Origin: Novosphingobium sp. 9
GTDB taxonomy: Bacteria; Pseudomonadota; Alphaproteobacteria; Sphingomonadales; Sphingomonadaceae
Assembly (NCBI RefSeq): GCF_025340265.1
Contig: NZ_CP022707.1
Coordinates: forward strand, 2,728,501-2,792,500
Direction of reading: 5' to 3'
Length of the DNA: 64,000 bases
Shown: positions 46,943 to 55,417 of the stretch, one piece after another
Layout: the number at the start of each line of letters is the position of its first letter
How positions within the stretch are numbered: the stretch's first letter is position 1
Program-made: the position numbers and the translations under genes
The notes under the pieces: model-generated
What the model was told of the DNA's origin: nothing
Databases searched by the model: none
The model's input: only the letters and a program-made list of their open reading frames with translations

Positions 46943-46973
46943 CTTCGTCATTCCCGCGAAGGCGGGAATCCAG
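46943..46973 (+). repeat. Left 31-bp inverted repeat (REP-like) of the GIY-YIG unit
   Basis: 31 bp whose core ATTCCCGCGAAGGCGGGAAT is itself an 8-bp hairpin with loop GAAG. This core is a widespread intergenic palindrome type in Proteobacteria. An exact reverse complement of all 31 bases occurs at 47299-47329, on the other side of the GIY-YIG gene. Confidence 0.95.
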
Positions 46974-46986
46974 TAGCAACCTTGCG

Positions 46987-47298
46987 ATGAAGGACACCTT
47001 CGCGCCCGCCGTCTATATTCTCGCGTCGGCGCGAAACGGTACGCTGTACACCGGCACCACGTCGAACCTGATCCAGCGCATTGCCCAGCATCGCAGCGAG
47101 CATTTCGGCGGCTTCAGTGCCCGCTATGGAATCAAACTGCTGGTGTGGTTCGAAATGCATGCGACGATGGAGCACGCGATCCAGCGGGAGAAACGGATCA
47201 AGGCATGGAACCGGGGCTGGAAACTGCGGCTGATCGAGGAAGGAAATCCGCAATGGCGCGATCTCGCCAGCGATCTTGGTTTCGAAGCGCTGCGCTGA
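46987..47298 (+). CDS. GIY-YIG nuclease domain protein enclosed by inverted repeats
   Basis: 103 aa from MKDTFAPAVYILAS. Single GIY-YIG domain: YIL at 10-12 and YTG at 21-23 replace the two name-giving triads, Arg31 and His35 follow in LIQRIAQHR, and Glu62 (MEHAIQREKRIKAWNR) is the metal-ligand candidate. This is the small YhbQ/UPF0213-like class. The start codon lies 13 bases after the left repeat and the stop codon directly touches the right one. An upstream in-frame extension (46888) would translate through the repeat and is unlikely. Confidence 0.87.
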   Translation: MKDTFAPAVYILASARNGTLYTGTTSNLIQRIAQHRSEHFGGFSARYGIKLLVWFEMHATMEHAIQREKRIKAWNRGWKLRLIEEGNPQWRDLASDLGFEALR

Positions 47299-47329
47299 CT
47301 GGATTCCCGCCTTCGCGGGAATGACGAAG
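47299..47329 (-). repeat. Right 31-bp inverted repeat (REP-like) of the GIY-YIG unit
   Basis: Exact reverse complement of 46943-46973. Starts at the base after the TGA of the GIY-YIG gene. The whole unit is 387 bp. I see no target-site duplication outside it. Confidence 0.95.
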
Positions 47330-47403
47330 TGCTGGATGCCCGGTCCTGCTGCGACAACTTATGCGACGAACTTCCGAACCCGACAGTCTCCTATCACCCC
47401 CCC

Positions 47404-48089
47404 TCAGTTCACGTCCATCGCGTAACCGGCGGCGCGGACGGTGCGGATGGGGTCGGTGTCGCCGTCGCGGTTGATGGCCTTGCGCAGGCGGCGGATGTGG
47501 ACGTCGACGGTGCGCTCGTCGATGTCGCTGTCCATGCCCCACACGCCGTCGAGGATCTGCTGGCGCGAGACCACGCGGTTGGGGCGCTCCATGAAGTAGC
47601 GCAGCAGGCGGAACTCGGTGGGGCCGAGGTGCAGCGGCTCACCGCCGCGCCGCACGCGGTGGCTGGTCGCGTCCAGCTCGATATCGCCCCATTGCAGCAC
47701 CGATCCGGCCAGCGAAGGACGGGCGCGGCGCAGCAGCGCCTCGACACGGGCGAGCAGTTCGCGCGGGAGAACGGCTTGGTCATGTAATCGTCGGCGCCGG
47801 TCTTGAGGCCGCGGATCATGTCCTCTTCCTCGCCGCGCGCGGTCAGCATCATGATCGGGATCTGCGCGGTCTCGCGGTCCTTGCGCAGCTGGCGGCAGAC
47901 CTCGATGCCGGGGACGTGATCGATCATCCAGTCGAGCACGATGGCATCGGGTGCCTGCTCGGCGACCATCAGCAGCGCTTCTTCGCCATCGCCGGTGGTG
48001 CGCACCTGATAGCCCTCTGCGCTGAGGTTCCAGCTGAGCAGTTCGCACAGCGCGCGGTCGTCCTCGACGACGAGAATCGAAGGGTTCAT
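47404..48089 (-). CDS. phoB: Phosphate regulon response regulator PhoB (frameshifted as read)
   Basis: Receiver with the full set of residues: acidic pair in VVEDD (9-11), phospho-acceptor Asp53 (VLDWMIDHVPG), Thr83 and Lys105 (TKPFS). The winged-helix domain (PTEFRLLRYFMERPNRVVSRQQILDGVWGMDSDIDERTVDVHIRRLRKAI) is in the next frame: one base is lost near 47768 between KPFS and RELLARV. Repair yields 228 aa, the normal PhoB length. ATG overlaps the phoU stop (ATGA). Confidence 0.93.
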
Positions 48090-48784
48090 GGTAGAGCGGC
48101 TCCGGTATCGTCGGTGAGACTGTCGCGCTCGGTGCAGTATTCCCCGGTCGCGGCGAAATAGACCATCTCGGCAACGTTGGTGGCGTGATCGCCGATGCGT
48201 TCCAGGTTGCGGGCGATGAACAGCAGTTGCGCGGCGCTGGTGATCGTCGCCGGGTTCTCCATCATGTGGGTCAGCAGCGAGCGGAACAGCGTGTTGTAGA
48301 ACTGATCGAGCTTCTGGTCGCGGCGGATCACCTCGACGCTGAGCATGGCATCGCGCGATCCGTAGGCGTTGAGCACGTCGCGGACCATCGATTCGGCGAT
48401 CTCGGCCATCATCGGCACCAGCTGGATCGGCTCGATCATCGCCCGGCGCTCCAGCCCATCGACACGCTTGGCGATGTTCTTGGCATAGTCGCCGATGCGC
48501 TCGATCACGCCGGAGATCTTGAGCGCGGCGATCACGTCGCGCAAATCGTCCGCCATCGGCGCGCGCAGCGCGATGGTGCGCACCGCCAGCCGGTCGACCT
48601 CAGCCTCCAGCGCATCGATGCGCGCATCCTGCGCGACCACTTGCGCGGCAAGCTCGTCGTCATGCCGGGTCAGCGCGATGATCGCATCGCGGATCGCCAC
48701 TTCGGCAAGCCCGCCCATCTCGGCGACGAGGCCGCGAAGCTGCCCGATCTCGGTGTCGAAGGCCTTGACGGTGTGCTCAACCAT
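48086..48784 (-). CDS. phoU: Phosphate transport regulator PhoU
   Basis: 232 aa, two PhoU three-helix repeats (HTVKAFDTEIGQLRGLVAEMGGLAEVAIRDAIIAL and the later half from ERRAMIEPIQLVPMMAEIAESMVRDVLNAYGS) with E/DxxxD metal motifs. Links Pst transporter status to PhoR. The start is set at ATG 48784 (MVEHTVKAF) with a GGAA site; a TTG at 48799 is less likely. No pst gene is next to it. Confidence 0.93.
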   Translation of the reverse strand: MVEHTVKAFDTEIGQLRGLVAEMGGLAEVAIRDAIIALTRHDDELAAQVVAQDARIDALEAEVDRLAVRTIALRAPMADDLRDVIAALKISGVIERIGDYAKNIAKRVDGLERRAMIEPIQLVPMMAEIAESMVRDVLNAYGSRDAMLSVEVIRRDQKLDQFYNTLFRSLLTHMMENPATITSAAQLLFIARNLERIGDHATNVAEMVYFAATGEYCTERDSLTDDTGAALP

Positions 48785-48917
48785 ATTTCCGTTCCCCAAG
48801 AGGCGGGTTCTGCCCGCCCCGGCATTTGCATAATCCGGCAGGTCCCGAAAGCGATGTAGATACCGCTCGCGTCGCCGCGTCCAGCCAAAGCCTGCATCCG
48901 TGCCCTAGCCCCGGATC

Positions 48918-48945
48918 ATGTCACTTCCATGACTGAAACGCGACA
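48918..48945 (-). promoter_or_regulatory. Candidate PhoB box upstream of phoU-phoB
   Basis: Minus-strand half-sites TGTCGC, AGTCAT and TGACAT at 11-bp steps. They diverge more from TGTCAT than the boxes at phoR and the porin. Located about 134 bp before the phoU start, just past the porin stop at 48975. Confidence 0.4.
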
Positions 48946-48974
48946 GGCGCCGGGCGATCTCCGGCCTGCTGACC

Positions 48975-50417
48975 TCAGAAGTCATATTGCGCCCGCATGC
49001 CGACCACATCGAGTTCATAGTCCGCGCTGCCGGTCGGCGTCGTATAGGCGCTGCCGTTGACCCAGACGTGGCCATAGTCGGCCAGCATCCGCACATAGTC
49101 GGTCAGTATCCAGACTGCCGAAAGACTGGCGGTTTTCTGCCGTCCGCCATGGATGCCGGCACTGTCGAGGTCGAGCCAGTCGTAGCGGGTGTTGATCTGG
49201 ATCGCACCAAGGCCGCCCTTGTCGAGCCCGTGCTTCGGGCGGATGCGCTCGTAGATGCCGTCCTTGTAGGCGGTCTCGTCCTTCGTCAGCAGATAGCCGA
49301 CTTCGGCATAGCCGCCGGTGAAGGTGGGATCGGCGCCATCGCTGCGGTGTACCGTCTGCCAGTAGCTTTCCGCCGTCGCGTGAAAGCGCCCGGCGATATA
49401 GGCGCCTTCCAGTGCAAGGCCCCGCTCGCCGCTGGCGGGAATGGCGCCGGTGGTGATCAGACGGATATCGGTGGTGTGCGCGAAGGGGCGCACCCGGTCG
49501 GTGATCGTGGCATTGAAGGCTGCGGCATGGTTGAAATGCACCGAGCCCCCCAGGTGCAGCGTGCCCCCTGCCAGTCGCGGCATCAGCACCAGCCGCCCGT
49601 CGAGGCTCCAGTTCTTGTCGTAATCGCTGTTCAGGGCCTGCGCATCGTCACCGAACACTCCGCCCTGCGCCAGCACGATACCGTGGCGATACTGCACGCT
49701 GGCGCCCACCCGACGCTCGAAGTTGAAGGCCTGCCCGAAGGTCGAGCGCTCCATCAGCGTCAGGTTGAGATCGGAGGCCAGTTCCTCCAGCCCCCAGAAC
49801 GGCTTGTGCTGGCCCACCGTCACCCGCACGTCCTTCGTGACATCATAGGTGAGATAGACATCGGTCAGCAGTACGGTCGAAGCGGCGAAGTCAGCCTCCA
49901 CGCGATAGCCGAAGCCGCCGGGCATCGTGCCGTCCACCCCGAAATAAAGTCGTCGCAGTTCGACGCCCGTGCCCATCTGGCGATTGGCGTCGCCCGAAAG
50001 GCCGTTCGGCGCATTGATCGAGGCCATGTCCACCTGCACGCGCCCGCGCGGCTTGAAACTCCAGCCATCGGCGGTCGAAAGCTGCGGCGCCCCTTTCCAG
50101 ACGACAGTGGTGGCCGTTGCTGCGGCGGGAACAGGCGCCGGGGCTGGAACCGGGGCAGCGGTCGGCGTTTGGACGGCGACAGGCGGAACCGCAGCAGCCT
50201 GTGCCCGCGCGTCCTGCAACTGCGCTTCCAGATCATCGATCCTCTCGCTCATCGCGCGAAGCTGCGCGCGCATCGCGGCAAGGTCCTGCTCCACATTCGG
50301 CGCATCGGAGGTCGAGGCCACGGCTGGCCCGGCACTTTGCGCGCAGGCGGGCTGCGGAGAGAGACAGCCTGCGGCCAGGATCAGGGCAAGGCAGGACGGC
50401 GAAAGGAAACGCGACAT
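48975..50417 (-). CDS. Phosphate-selective porin, OprO/OprP family
   Basis: 480 aa from MSRFLSPSCLALILAAG, with a signal peptide ending around ACAQS, a short coiled coil (about residues 42-75, VEQDLAAMRAQLRAMSERIDDLEAQLQDARAQ) as seen in trimeric porins of this family, a Pro/Ala linker and a barrel that starts at GRVQVDMASINAPNG and ends with an aromatic residue (VVGMRAQYDF). Lies where pstSCAB usually lies in phoR-pst-phoU-phoB clusters. The strong PhoB box 50 bp upstream fits phosphate uptake. Confidence 0.88.
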   Translation of the reverse strand: MSRFLSPSCLALILAAGCLSPQPACAQSAGPAVASTSDAPNVEQDLAAMRAQLRAMSERIDDLEAQLQDARAQAAAVPPVAVQTPTAAPVPAPAPVPAAATATTVVWKGAPQLSTADGWSFKPRGRVQVDMASINAPNGLSGDANRQMGTGVELRRLYFGVDGTMPGGFGYRVEADFAASTVLLTDVYLTYDVTKDVRVTVGQHKPFWGLEELASDLNLTLMERSTFGQAFNFERRVGASVQYRHGIVLAQGGVFGDDAQALNSDYDKNWSLDGRLVLMPRLAGGTLHLGGSVHFNHAAAFNATITDRVRPFAHTTDIRLITTGAIPASGERGLALEGAYIAGRFHATAESYWQTVHRSDGADPTFTGGYAEVGYLLTKDETAYKDGIYERIRPKHGLDKGGLGAIQINTRYDWLDLDSAGIHGGRQKTASLSAVWILTDYVRMLADYGHVWVNGSAYTTPTGSADYELDVVGMRAQYDF

Positions 50418-50466
50418 GGCTTCGAGGCTCTCCGTGAACACTTCGTTTCACTTCGGAGACGCTCAT

Positions 50467-50494
50467 ATGACCAGCACGTGACAGTTACGTGACA
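50467..50494 (-). promoter_or_regulatory. PhoB box of the porin gene
   Basis: The best box in the window: on the minus strand TGTCAC, TGTCAC and GGTCAT at exact 11-bp steps, 50 bp upstream of the porin ATG. Two of three half-sites fit the consensus at all informative positions. Confidence 0.75.
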
Positions 50495-50579
50495 CCTCCG
50501 GCACAGCGCATGACGCAAGACGACCGTGGTCTCGCCGAGACCGGACGCCATCCTGCAATGCCAATGCGTTAGAAGAAAC

Positions 50580-51566
50580 TCACCCTTCGCGCAGCGGCAG
50601 CATCAACGAGGCGGTGGTGCCGCGTCCGGGCCGACTGTCGACATCGAATCGGCCGCGATGACGCTCGACGATGTGCTTGACGATCGACAGGCCAAGCCCG
50701 GTCCCGCCCACCGCGCGGCTGCGACTGGTATCAGCGCGATAGAACCTTTCGGTGATGCGCGGGAGATGTTCGGGCGCGATCCCCTCGCCCTCGTCGCGCA
50801 CGGTAACGAGCACCCAGCCGGTGCGCGCAGCCTCCACCGTCACTTCGACCGGGCCGCCCTCCTTGCCGTACTTCAGCGCGTTGTCGATCAGGTTGCGCAG
50901 CACCTGCCCCAGCTGACCGCGATCGCCCGTCACCGGCGCCTCTGCGCTGTGCGCCACGAAATCGACCTGCGCGCTGCCGCGAAACTCGCCGACCACTTCC
51001 TGTGCCAGCGCCATCACCTCGACCCGGTCGGACGGCGCCTCGTGCTTCACCGCCTCGATCCGCGACAGCGACATGAGATCGGAGATCAGCGCCTGCATGC
51101 GCTGCGCCTCGTGGCGGATGGTGTCGAGGAAGCGCGCGCGCAAGGCTTCGTCTCCCCCGGCCTTGGGGTTCATCAGCGTCTCGCAATAGCCGATCACATT
51201 GGCCAGCGGCGTGCGCAGTTCGTGGCTGGCATTGGCGACGAAATCGGCATGCGACTTCGCCACGCTGACCCGCTCGGACAGATCGTAGAGGCTGACCAGC
51301 CGCTCCGCCGGGCCGATCACCCGGCAATCGACTTCCCACACACTGGAGCCGGTCGAAAGCCCCGGCACCCGCGCCTGTCCGCCCTCGTCCGAGAGGATCA
51401 CCGCCACCGCGCGCGGATCGCGGATGGCTATGCGCACGTCCTGCCCCATGATGTGCCCGCCCAGCACGCCGCGCGCCGCCGCATTGGCAAAGCGCACCAT
51501 CCCGCGCGACGTCACGAGCGCCGGGGTCTGGAGGTGATCAAGCAGGTTCACGCCTTCAACGGCCAT
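50580..51566 (-). CDS. phoR: Phosphate regulon sensor kinase PhoR, without membrane segment
   Basis: 328 aa: a PAS-like domain (HLQTPALVTSRGMVRFANAAARGVLG to VSLYDLSERVSV), then dimerisation/phosphotransfer domain with His about 115 in ANASHELRTPLANVIGY and ATPase domain with N box NLIDNALKYG, G1 DEGEGIAPEHLPRITERFYR and G2 GGTGLGLSIVKHIVERH. There is no N-terminal membrane helix, unlike E. coli PhoR, so it should be cytoplasmic or peripheral. A GTG at 51575 is an alternative start. Transcribed toward the porin but separated from it by 162 bp with its own box. Confidence 0.88.
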   Translation of the reverse strand: MAVEGVNLLDHLQTPALVTSRGMVRFANAAARGVLGGHIMGQDVRIAIRDPRAVAVILSDEGGQARVPGLSTGSSVWEVDCRVIGPAERLVSLYDLSERVSVAKSHADFVANASHELRTPLANVIGYCETLMNPKAGGDEALRARFLDTIRHEAQRMQALISDLMSLSRIEAVKHEAPSDRVEVMALAQEVVGEFRGSAQVDFVAHSAEAPVTGDRGQLGQVLRNLIDNALKYGKEGGPVEVTVEAARTGWVLVTVRDEGEGIAPEHLPRITERFYRADTSRSRAVGGTGLGLSIVKHIVERHRGRFDVDSRPGRGTTASLMLPLREG

Positions 51567-51677
51567 CACAATCACGCCTTGTCCTGTCCGCGGAGCCGAA
51601 CCGCTCCCCTGTCACACACGCGCCCTAGCACAGCGTGCGCCGCGCACCATATGAAGGGGCAAGGAAAGAGGTCCATC

Positions 51678-51705
51678 GTGGCACTATGATGACAGGCGAT
51701 TGACG
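51678..51705 (-). promoter_or_regulatory. PhoB box upstream of phoR
   Basis: Minus-strand half-sites CGTCAA, TGTCAT and TGCCAC at exact 11-bp steps, about 110 bp before the phoR start. Suggests autoregulation of the two-component system. Confidence 0.6.
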
Positions 51706-51707
51706 CT

Positions 51708-51768
51708 TGGTATCATACCAGATATAACCAATAATACCAATTCAGACATGAAATTGTTCGTATACGAA
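51708..51768. promoter_or_regulatory. Two palindromic operators in front of zwf
   Basis: TGGTATCATACCA (51708-51720) is a perfect odd palindrome, and TTCGTATACGAA (51757-51768) is a perfect even palindrome. A half-copy of the first, AATACCAAT, lies at about 51733-51741. Position and shape fit operators for a repressor of the Entner-Doudoroff genes; the family of the regulator cannot be told. Confidence 0.45.
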
Positions 51769-51955
51769 TTCATATGGTCAATTTCTTGCTTTGGATCGCG
51801 ACCCAATGTGGGTAAGCAGCGCAGGCCTGTCGGGCATGGACTCACACGACGCACTCAATGCGTCGGGAGCCGCAGCATGCCCGTGAATTGTTCCGGGTCG
51901 GGAGAGGAAGCAGCAGGCGCTGCCGTTCCGACGAGATTGGTGGTAGTGTAGCCCT

Positions 51956-53398
51956 GTGTCGAAATTCACTTCGGATCGCCTGCTTCTTTTCGGTGCCACC
52001 GGCGACCTGTCGAGCCGCATGCTGCTCCCCTCGCTCTGCGCGCTCGACGCAGAAGGGCTGCTGAACCCCGAGATCCAGATCATCGGCACCGCGCGTTCGG
52101 AAATGAGCGATGCGGAGTTCCGCAACTTCGCCCGCCAGTCGCTGGAGAAGTTCCTGCCCGCAGACCGTCGCGGCAGCATGGCGACCTTCCTGAACCGCCT
52201 GACCTACCAGCCGCTCGACGCCACCGACCTCGATGGCTTCAAGGCGCTGGCCGAAAAGGTCGGCACGCCCAAGGAAGGCCTGTCGATCTTCCTGTCGACC
52301 GCGCCCAGCCTGTTCGAGGCGACCATCCACGGCTTGCAGAGCAGCGGCTTGGCAGGTCCCAACACCCGCATCGGCCTGGAAAAGCCGCTTGGCACCGATC
52401 TGGCCTCCTCGAAGGTCATCAACGACGCCGTTGCCGCCGCGTTTCCGGAAGACCGCATCTTCCGCATCGACCACTATCTGGGCAAGGAAACCGTCCAGAA
52501 CCTGCTGGCGCTGCGCTTTGCCAACATCATGTTCGAGCCGCTGTGGAATGCCGCGCACATCGAACACGTCCAGATCACCATCGCCGAGACGGTGGGCCTC
52601 GAATCGCGTGTCGCCTATTACGACGACAGCGGCGCCCTGCGCGACATGGTGCAGAACCATATGCTCCAGCTGCTGGCGCTCGTCGCGATGGAGCCGCCGG
52701 TATCCTACGATGCCACCGCCGTGCGCAACGAGAAGGTGAAAGTCCTGCACTCGCTGCGCAAGGTCCAGGCGTCCGAGACCGTGACCGGGCAGTACCGCTC
52801 TGGCGCGATCGGCGGCAAGGCGGTGCCCGGCTACGACGACGAGCTGGGCAAGGATTCCAACACCGAGACGTTCGTCGCGATCAAGGCGCATGTCGACAAC
52901 TGGCGCTGGCACGGGGTGCCGTTCTACTTGCGCACCGGCAAGCGCCTGCCGCGCCGCACGACCGAGATCACCATCCAGTTCCGCGACGTGCCGCACTCGA
53001 TCTTCACCGGGCGCGGCGCCCGCACGGTGCCCAACCGCCTCGTCATCGGCATCCAGCCCGAAGAGAACGTGACGCTCTCGCTGATGGCCAAGGTGCCGGG
53101 TCTCGACCGCGACGGCGTGGGCCTGCGCTCGGTGCCGCTGGCGATCACCATGCCCGATGCCTTCGCCGGTCCGCAGCGCCGCATCGCCTACGAACGCCTG
53201 CTGCTGGACCTGATCGAAGGCAACCAGACGCTGTTCGTGCGCCGCGACGAAGTGGAAGCCCAGTGGGACTGGATCGACGCGATCCGCGCCGTCTGGGAGG
53301 AACAGTCGCAGGAGCCCAAGCCTTATACCGCCGGAAGCTGGGGCCCGTCTGCCGCCATCGCCCTCGCCGAGCGCGACGGCGTGACGTGGCAGGAATGA
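51956..53398 (+). CDS. zwf: Glucose-6-phosphate 1-dehydrogenase
   Basis: Oxidises glucose 6-phosphate to 6-phosphogluconolactone with NAD(P)+. 480 aa from a GTG start (MSKFTSDRLLLFGATGDLSSRMLLPSL, with the nucleotide loop GATGDLSSR at about 13-21). RIDHYLGKETVQN near residue 170 is the active-site signature with its catalytic Asp-His region. First gene of the Entner-Doudoroff run, 185 bp before edd; 6-phosphogluconolactonase is not present here. Confidence 0.96.
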   Translation: MSKFTSDRLLLFGATGDLSSRMLLPSLCALDAEGLLNPEIQIIGTARSEMSDAEFRNFARQSLEKFLPADRRGSMATFLNRLTYQPLDATDLDGFKALAEKVGTPKEGLSIFLSTAPSLFEATIHGLQSSGLAGPNTRIGLEKPLGTDLASSKVINDAVAAAFPEDRIFRIDHYLGKETVQNLLALRFANIMFEPLWNAAHIEHVQITIAETVGLESRVAYYDDSGALRDMVQNHMLQLLALVAMEPPVSYDATAVRNEKVKVLHSLRKVQASETVTGQYRSGAIGGKAVPGYDDELGKDSNTETFVAIKAHVDNWRWHGVPFYLRTGKRLPRRTTEITIQFRDVPHSIFTGRGARTVPNRLVIGIQPEENVTLSLMAKVPGLDRDGVGLRSVPLAITMPDAFAGPQRRIAYERLLLDLIEGNQTLFVRRDEVEAQWDWIDAIRAVWEEQSQEPKPYTAGSWGPSAAIALAERDGVTWQE

Positions 53399-53583
53399 TG
53401 GGGCAGGAGTGACCGGACGGGATACCGAACGGGCGTGATCCCGCCTTCCCGCCGCGTTGCCCCTCCGGCAGCGCGGCACCACCGATGCGGCGCAAGGCGC
53501 ATCGGCTCGATTGCAGACCGGCCCCGCCGGAACGACAGCCCCCGGGGACAGGGGGATGACACAGGATACTGGAGTACCCAGGC

Positions 53584-55413
53584 ATGACCAATCTCGCCCC
53601 TGCCCTTTCGCGCGTGACCGATCGCATCATCGAGCGTTCCAAGCCCAGCCGCACCCGCTATCTTGAGCTGATGGCGCGGGAAAGCGATCGCCATGCAGAC
53701 CGCAACTTCCTCTCATGCTCGAACCTGGCGCACGGTTTTGCCGCCTCGGGCGAGGACAAGCCTTCGCTCGCCGCCGGACGCGCGCCGAACCTGGGCATCG
53801 TCACCGCCTACAACGACATGCTCAGCGCCCATCAGCCCTATGGCCGCTACCCTGAGCAGATGAAGCTGTTCGCCCGCGAAGTGGGCGCCACGGCACAGGT
53901 CGCAGGCGGCGTTCCGGCGATGTGCGACGGCGTGACGCAGGGGTTCGACGGCATGGAACTGTCGCTGTTCAGCCGTGACACCATCGCGCTTTCCACCGCC
54001 GTCGCCATGAGCCACGCGATGTTCGACGGCATGGCGCTGCTGGGCATCTGCGACAAGATCGTCCCCGGCCTCGTCATCGGCGCGCTGCGCTTCGGCCACC
54101 TGCCCGCCGTCTTCGTGCCCTCCGGCCCGATGCCCACCGGCATTTCCAACAAGGAAAAGCAGAAGACCCGCCAGCTCTACGCCGAAGGCAAGGTGGGCCG
54201 TGACGCGCTGCTCGCCAGCGAGAGCGCCAGCTATCACGCGGCAGGCACCTGCACCTTCTACGGCACCGCCAACTCCAACCAGATGATGATGGAGATGATG
54301 GGCCTGCACGTTCCCGGCTCGGCGTTCATTCCCCCCAACACGCCGCTGCGTCAGGCGCTGACGCGCGAGGCGGTGCACCGCCTGAACGCCATCACCAAGA
54401 AGAGCAACGACTACCGCCCGATGGCGCAGGTGGTCGACGAGAAGGCCATCGTCAACGCCATCGCCGGGCTGCTCGCCACCGGCGGTTCGACCAACCACGC
54501 GATCCACCTGCCCGCCATGGCGCGTGCGGCAGGCATCATCATCGACTGGGACGACTTCGCCGAACTGTCCGCCGCCGTGCCGCTGCTGGCGCGCGTCTAC
54601 CCCAACGGCTCGGGCGATGTGAACCACTTCCACGCCGCGGGCGGCATGGGCTGGGTGGTGCGCGAACTGCTCGATGCAGGCCTTGCCCACCGCGACACGC
54701 TGACCATCGCCGAGGGCGGCATGGACGCCTACGCCAAGGAGCCGACCTACGCGGACGAAAAGCTCGCGTGGATCGATGCCCCCACCACCAGTGGCGACGA
54801 CACGATGCTGCGCCCCGCATCCGACCCGTTCCTGCCCGAAGGCGGCATGCAGCTGGTCGGCGGCAATCTGGGCCGCGCCACTTTCAAGACCAGCGCGGTC
54901 GACAAGGAGCGCTGGACGATCGAGGCACCCTGCCGCGTGTTCGACACGCAGGAAGCCGTCTCCGCCGCGTTCAAGGCCGGTGAACTCGACAAGGACGTGG
55001 TCGTCGTCGTGCGCTTCCAGGGGCCGCGCGCCAACGGCATGCCCGAACTGCACAAGCTGACACCGCCGCTCGGCGTGCTGCAGGACCGTGGCCACAAGGT
55101 CGCGCTCGTCACCGACGGACGCATGTCCGGCGCTTCGGGCAAGGTGCCCGCCGCGATCCACGTCACTCCGGAAGCGCTGCCCAGCGCCGACGGCGTGTGG
55201 GGTCCGCTCGCCTTCCTGCGCGACGGCGACATCGTGCGCCTTTCTGCCGAGGACGGCACGCTGTCGACCACGGCGGACCTTTCGGGCCGCGAGCCTGCTC
55301 CGGCCCCCGCTTCGGGCGAAGGCATGGGCCGCGAGCTCTTCGCGATGTTCCGCAGCCATGCCAGCGGCGCCGAACAGGGCGGCTCCTCGATGCTCGCGCT
55401 GGCGGGGCTCTGA
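53584..55413 (+). CDS. edd: Phosphogluconate dehydratase
   Basis: Dehydrates 6-phosphogluconate to KDPG, the first specific Entner-Doudoroff step. 609 aa, IlvD/Edd family with Fe-S ligand cysteines in [22 protein letters not shown] and [22 protein letters not shown]. The C-terminal [23 protein letters not shown] is family-typical. Followed 4 bp later by glk. Confidence 0.96.
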   Translation: MTNLAPALSRVTDRIIERSKPSRTRYLELMARESDRHADRNFLSCSNLAHGFAASGEDKPSLAAGRAPNLGIVTAYNDMLSAHQPYGRYPEQMKLFAREVGATAQVAGGVPAMCDGVTQGFDGMELSLFSRDTIALSTAVAMSHAMFDGMALLGICDKIVPGLVIGALRFGHLPAVFVPSGPMPTGISNKEKQKTRQLYAEGKVGRDALLASESASYHAAGTCTFYGTANSNQMMMEMMGLHVPGSAFIPPNTPLRQALTREAVHRLNAITKKSNDYRPMAQVVDEKAIVNAIAGLLATGGSTNHAIHLPAMARAAGIIIDWDDFAELSAAVPLLARVYPNGSGDVNHFHAAGGMGWVVRELLDAGLAHRDTLTIAEGGMDAYAKEPTYADEKLAWIDAPTTSGDDTMLRPASDPFLPEGGMQLVGGNLGRATFKTSAVDKERWTIEAPCRVFDTQEAVSAAFKAGELDKDVVVVVRFQGPRANGMPELHKLTPPLGVLQDRGHKVALVTDGRMSGASGKVPAAIHVTPEALPSADGVWGPLAFLRDGDIVRLSAEDGTLSTTADLSGREPAPAPASGEGMGRELFAMFRSHASGAEQGGSSMLALAGL

Positions 55414-55417
55414 CCCC

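Larger units (their letters stand above)
51567..51955. other. 389-bp divergent promoter region of phoR and zwf
   Basis: Contains the phoR PhoB box (51678-51705), directly followed by the perfect palindrome TGGTATCATACCA (51708-51720) and TTCGTATACGAA (51757-51768). The stretch 51706-51780 is clearly AT-rich. No small gene or known RNA is visible. Confidence 0.55.

Noticed and set aside
46888..46986. N-terminal extension of the GIY-YIG protein in the same frame
   Set aside because: It would translate the left REP-like repeat (giving the SFPRRRES-type peptide often seen in mis-annotated genes); the ATG at 46987 directly begins the conserved domain.
46943..47329. CRISPR array
   Set aside because: Only two repeat copies in inverted orientation with a gene between them; no regular spacers and no cas genes.
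46930..47345. Target-site duplication around the GIY-YIG unit
   Set aside because: The bases outside the two 31-bp repeats show no matching direct repeat; insertion without duplication or loss of the signal remains possible.
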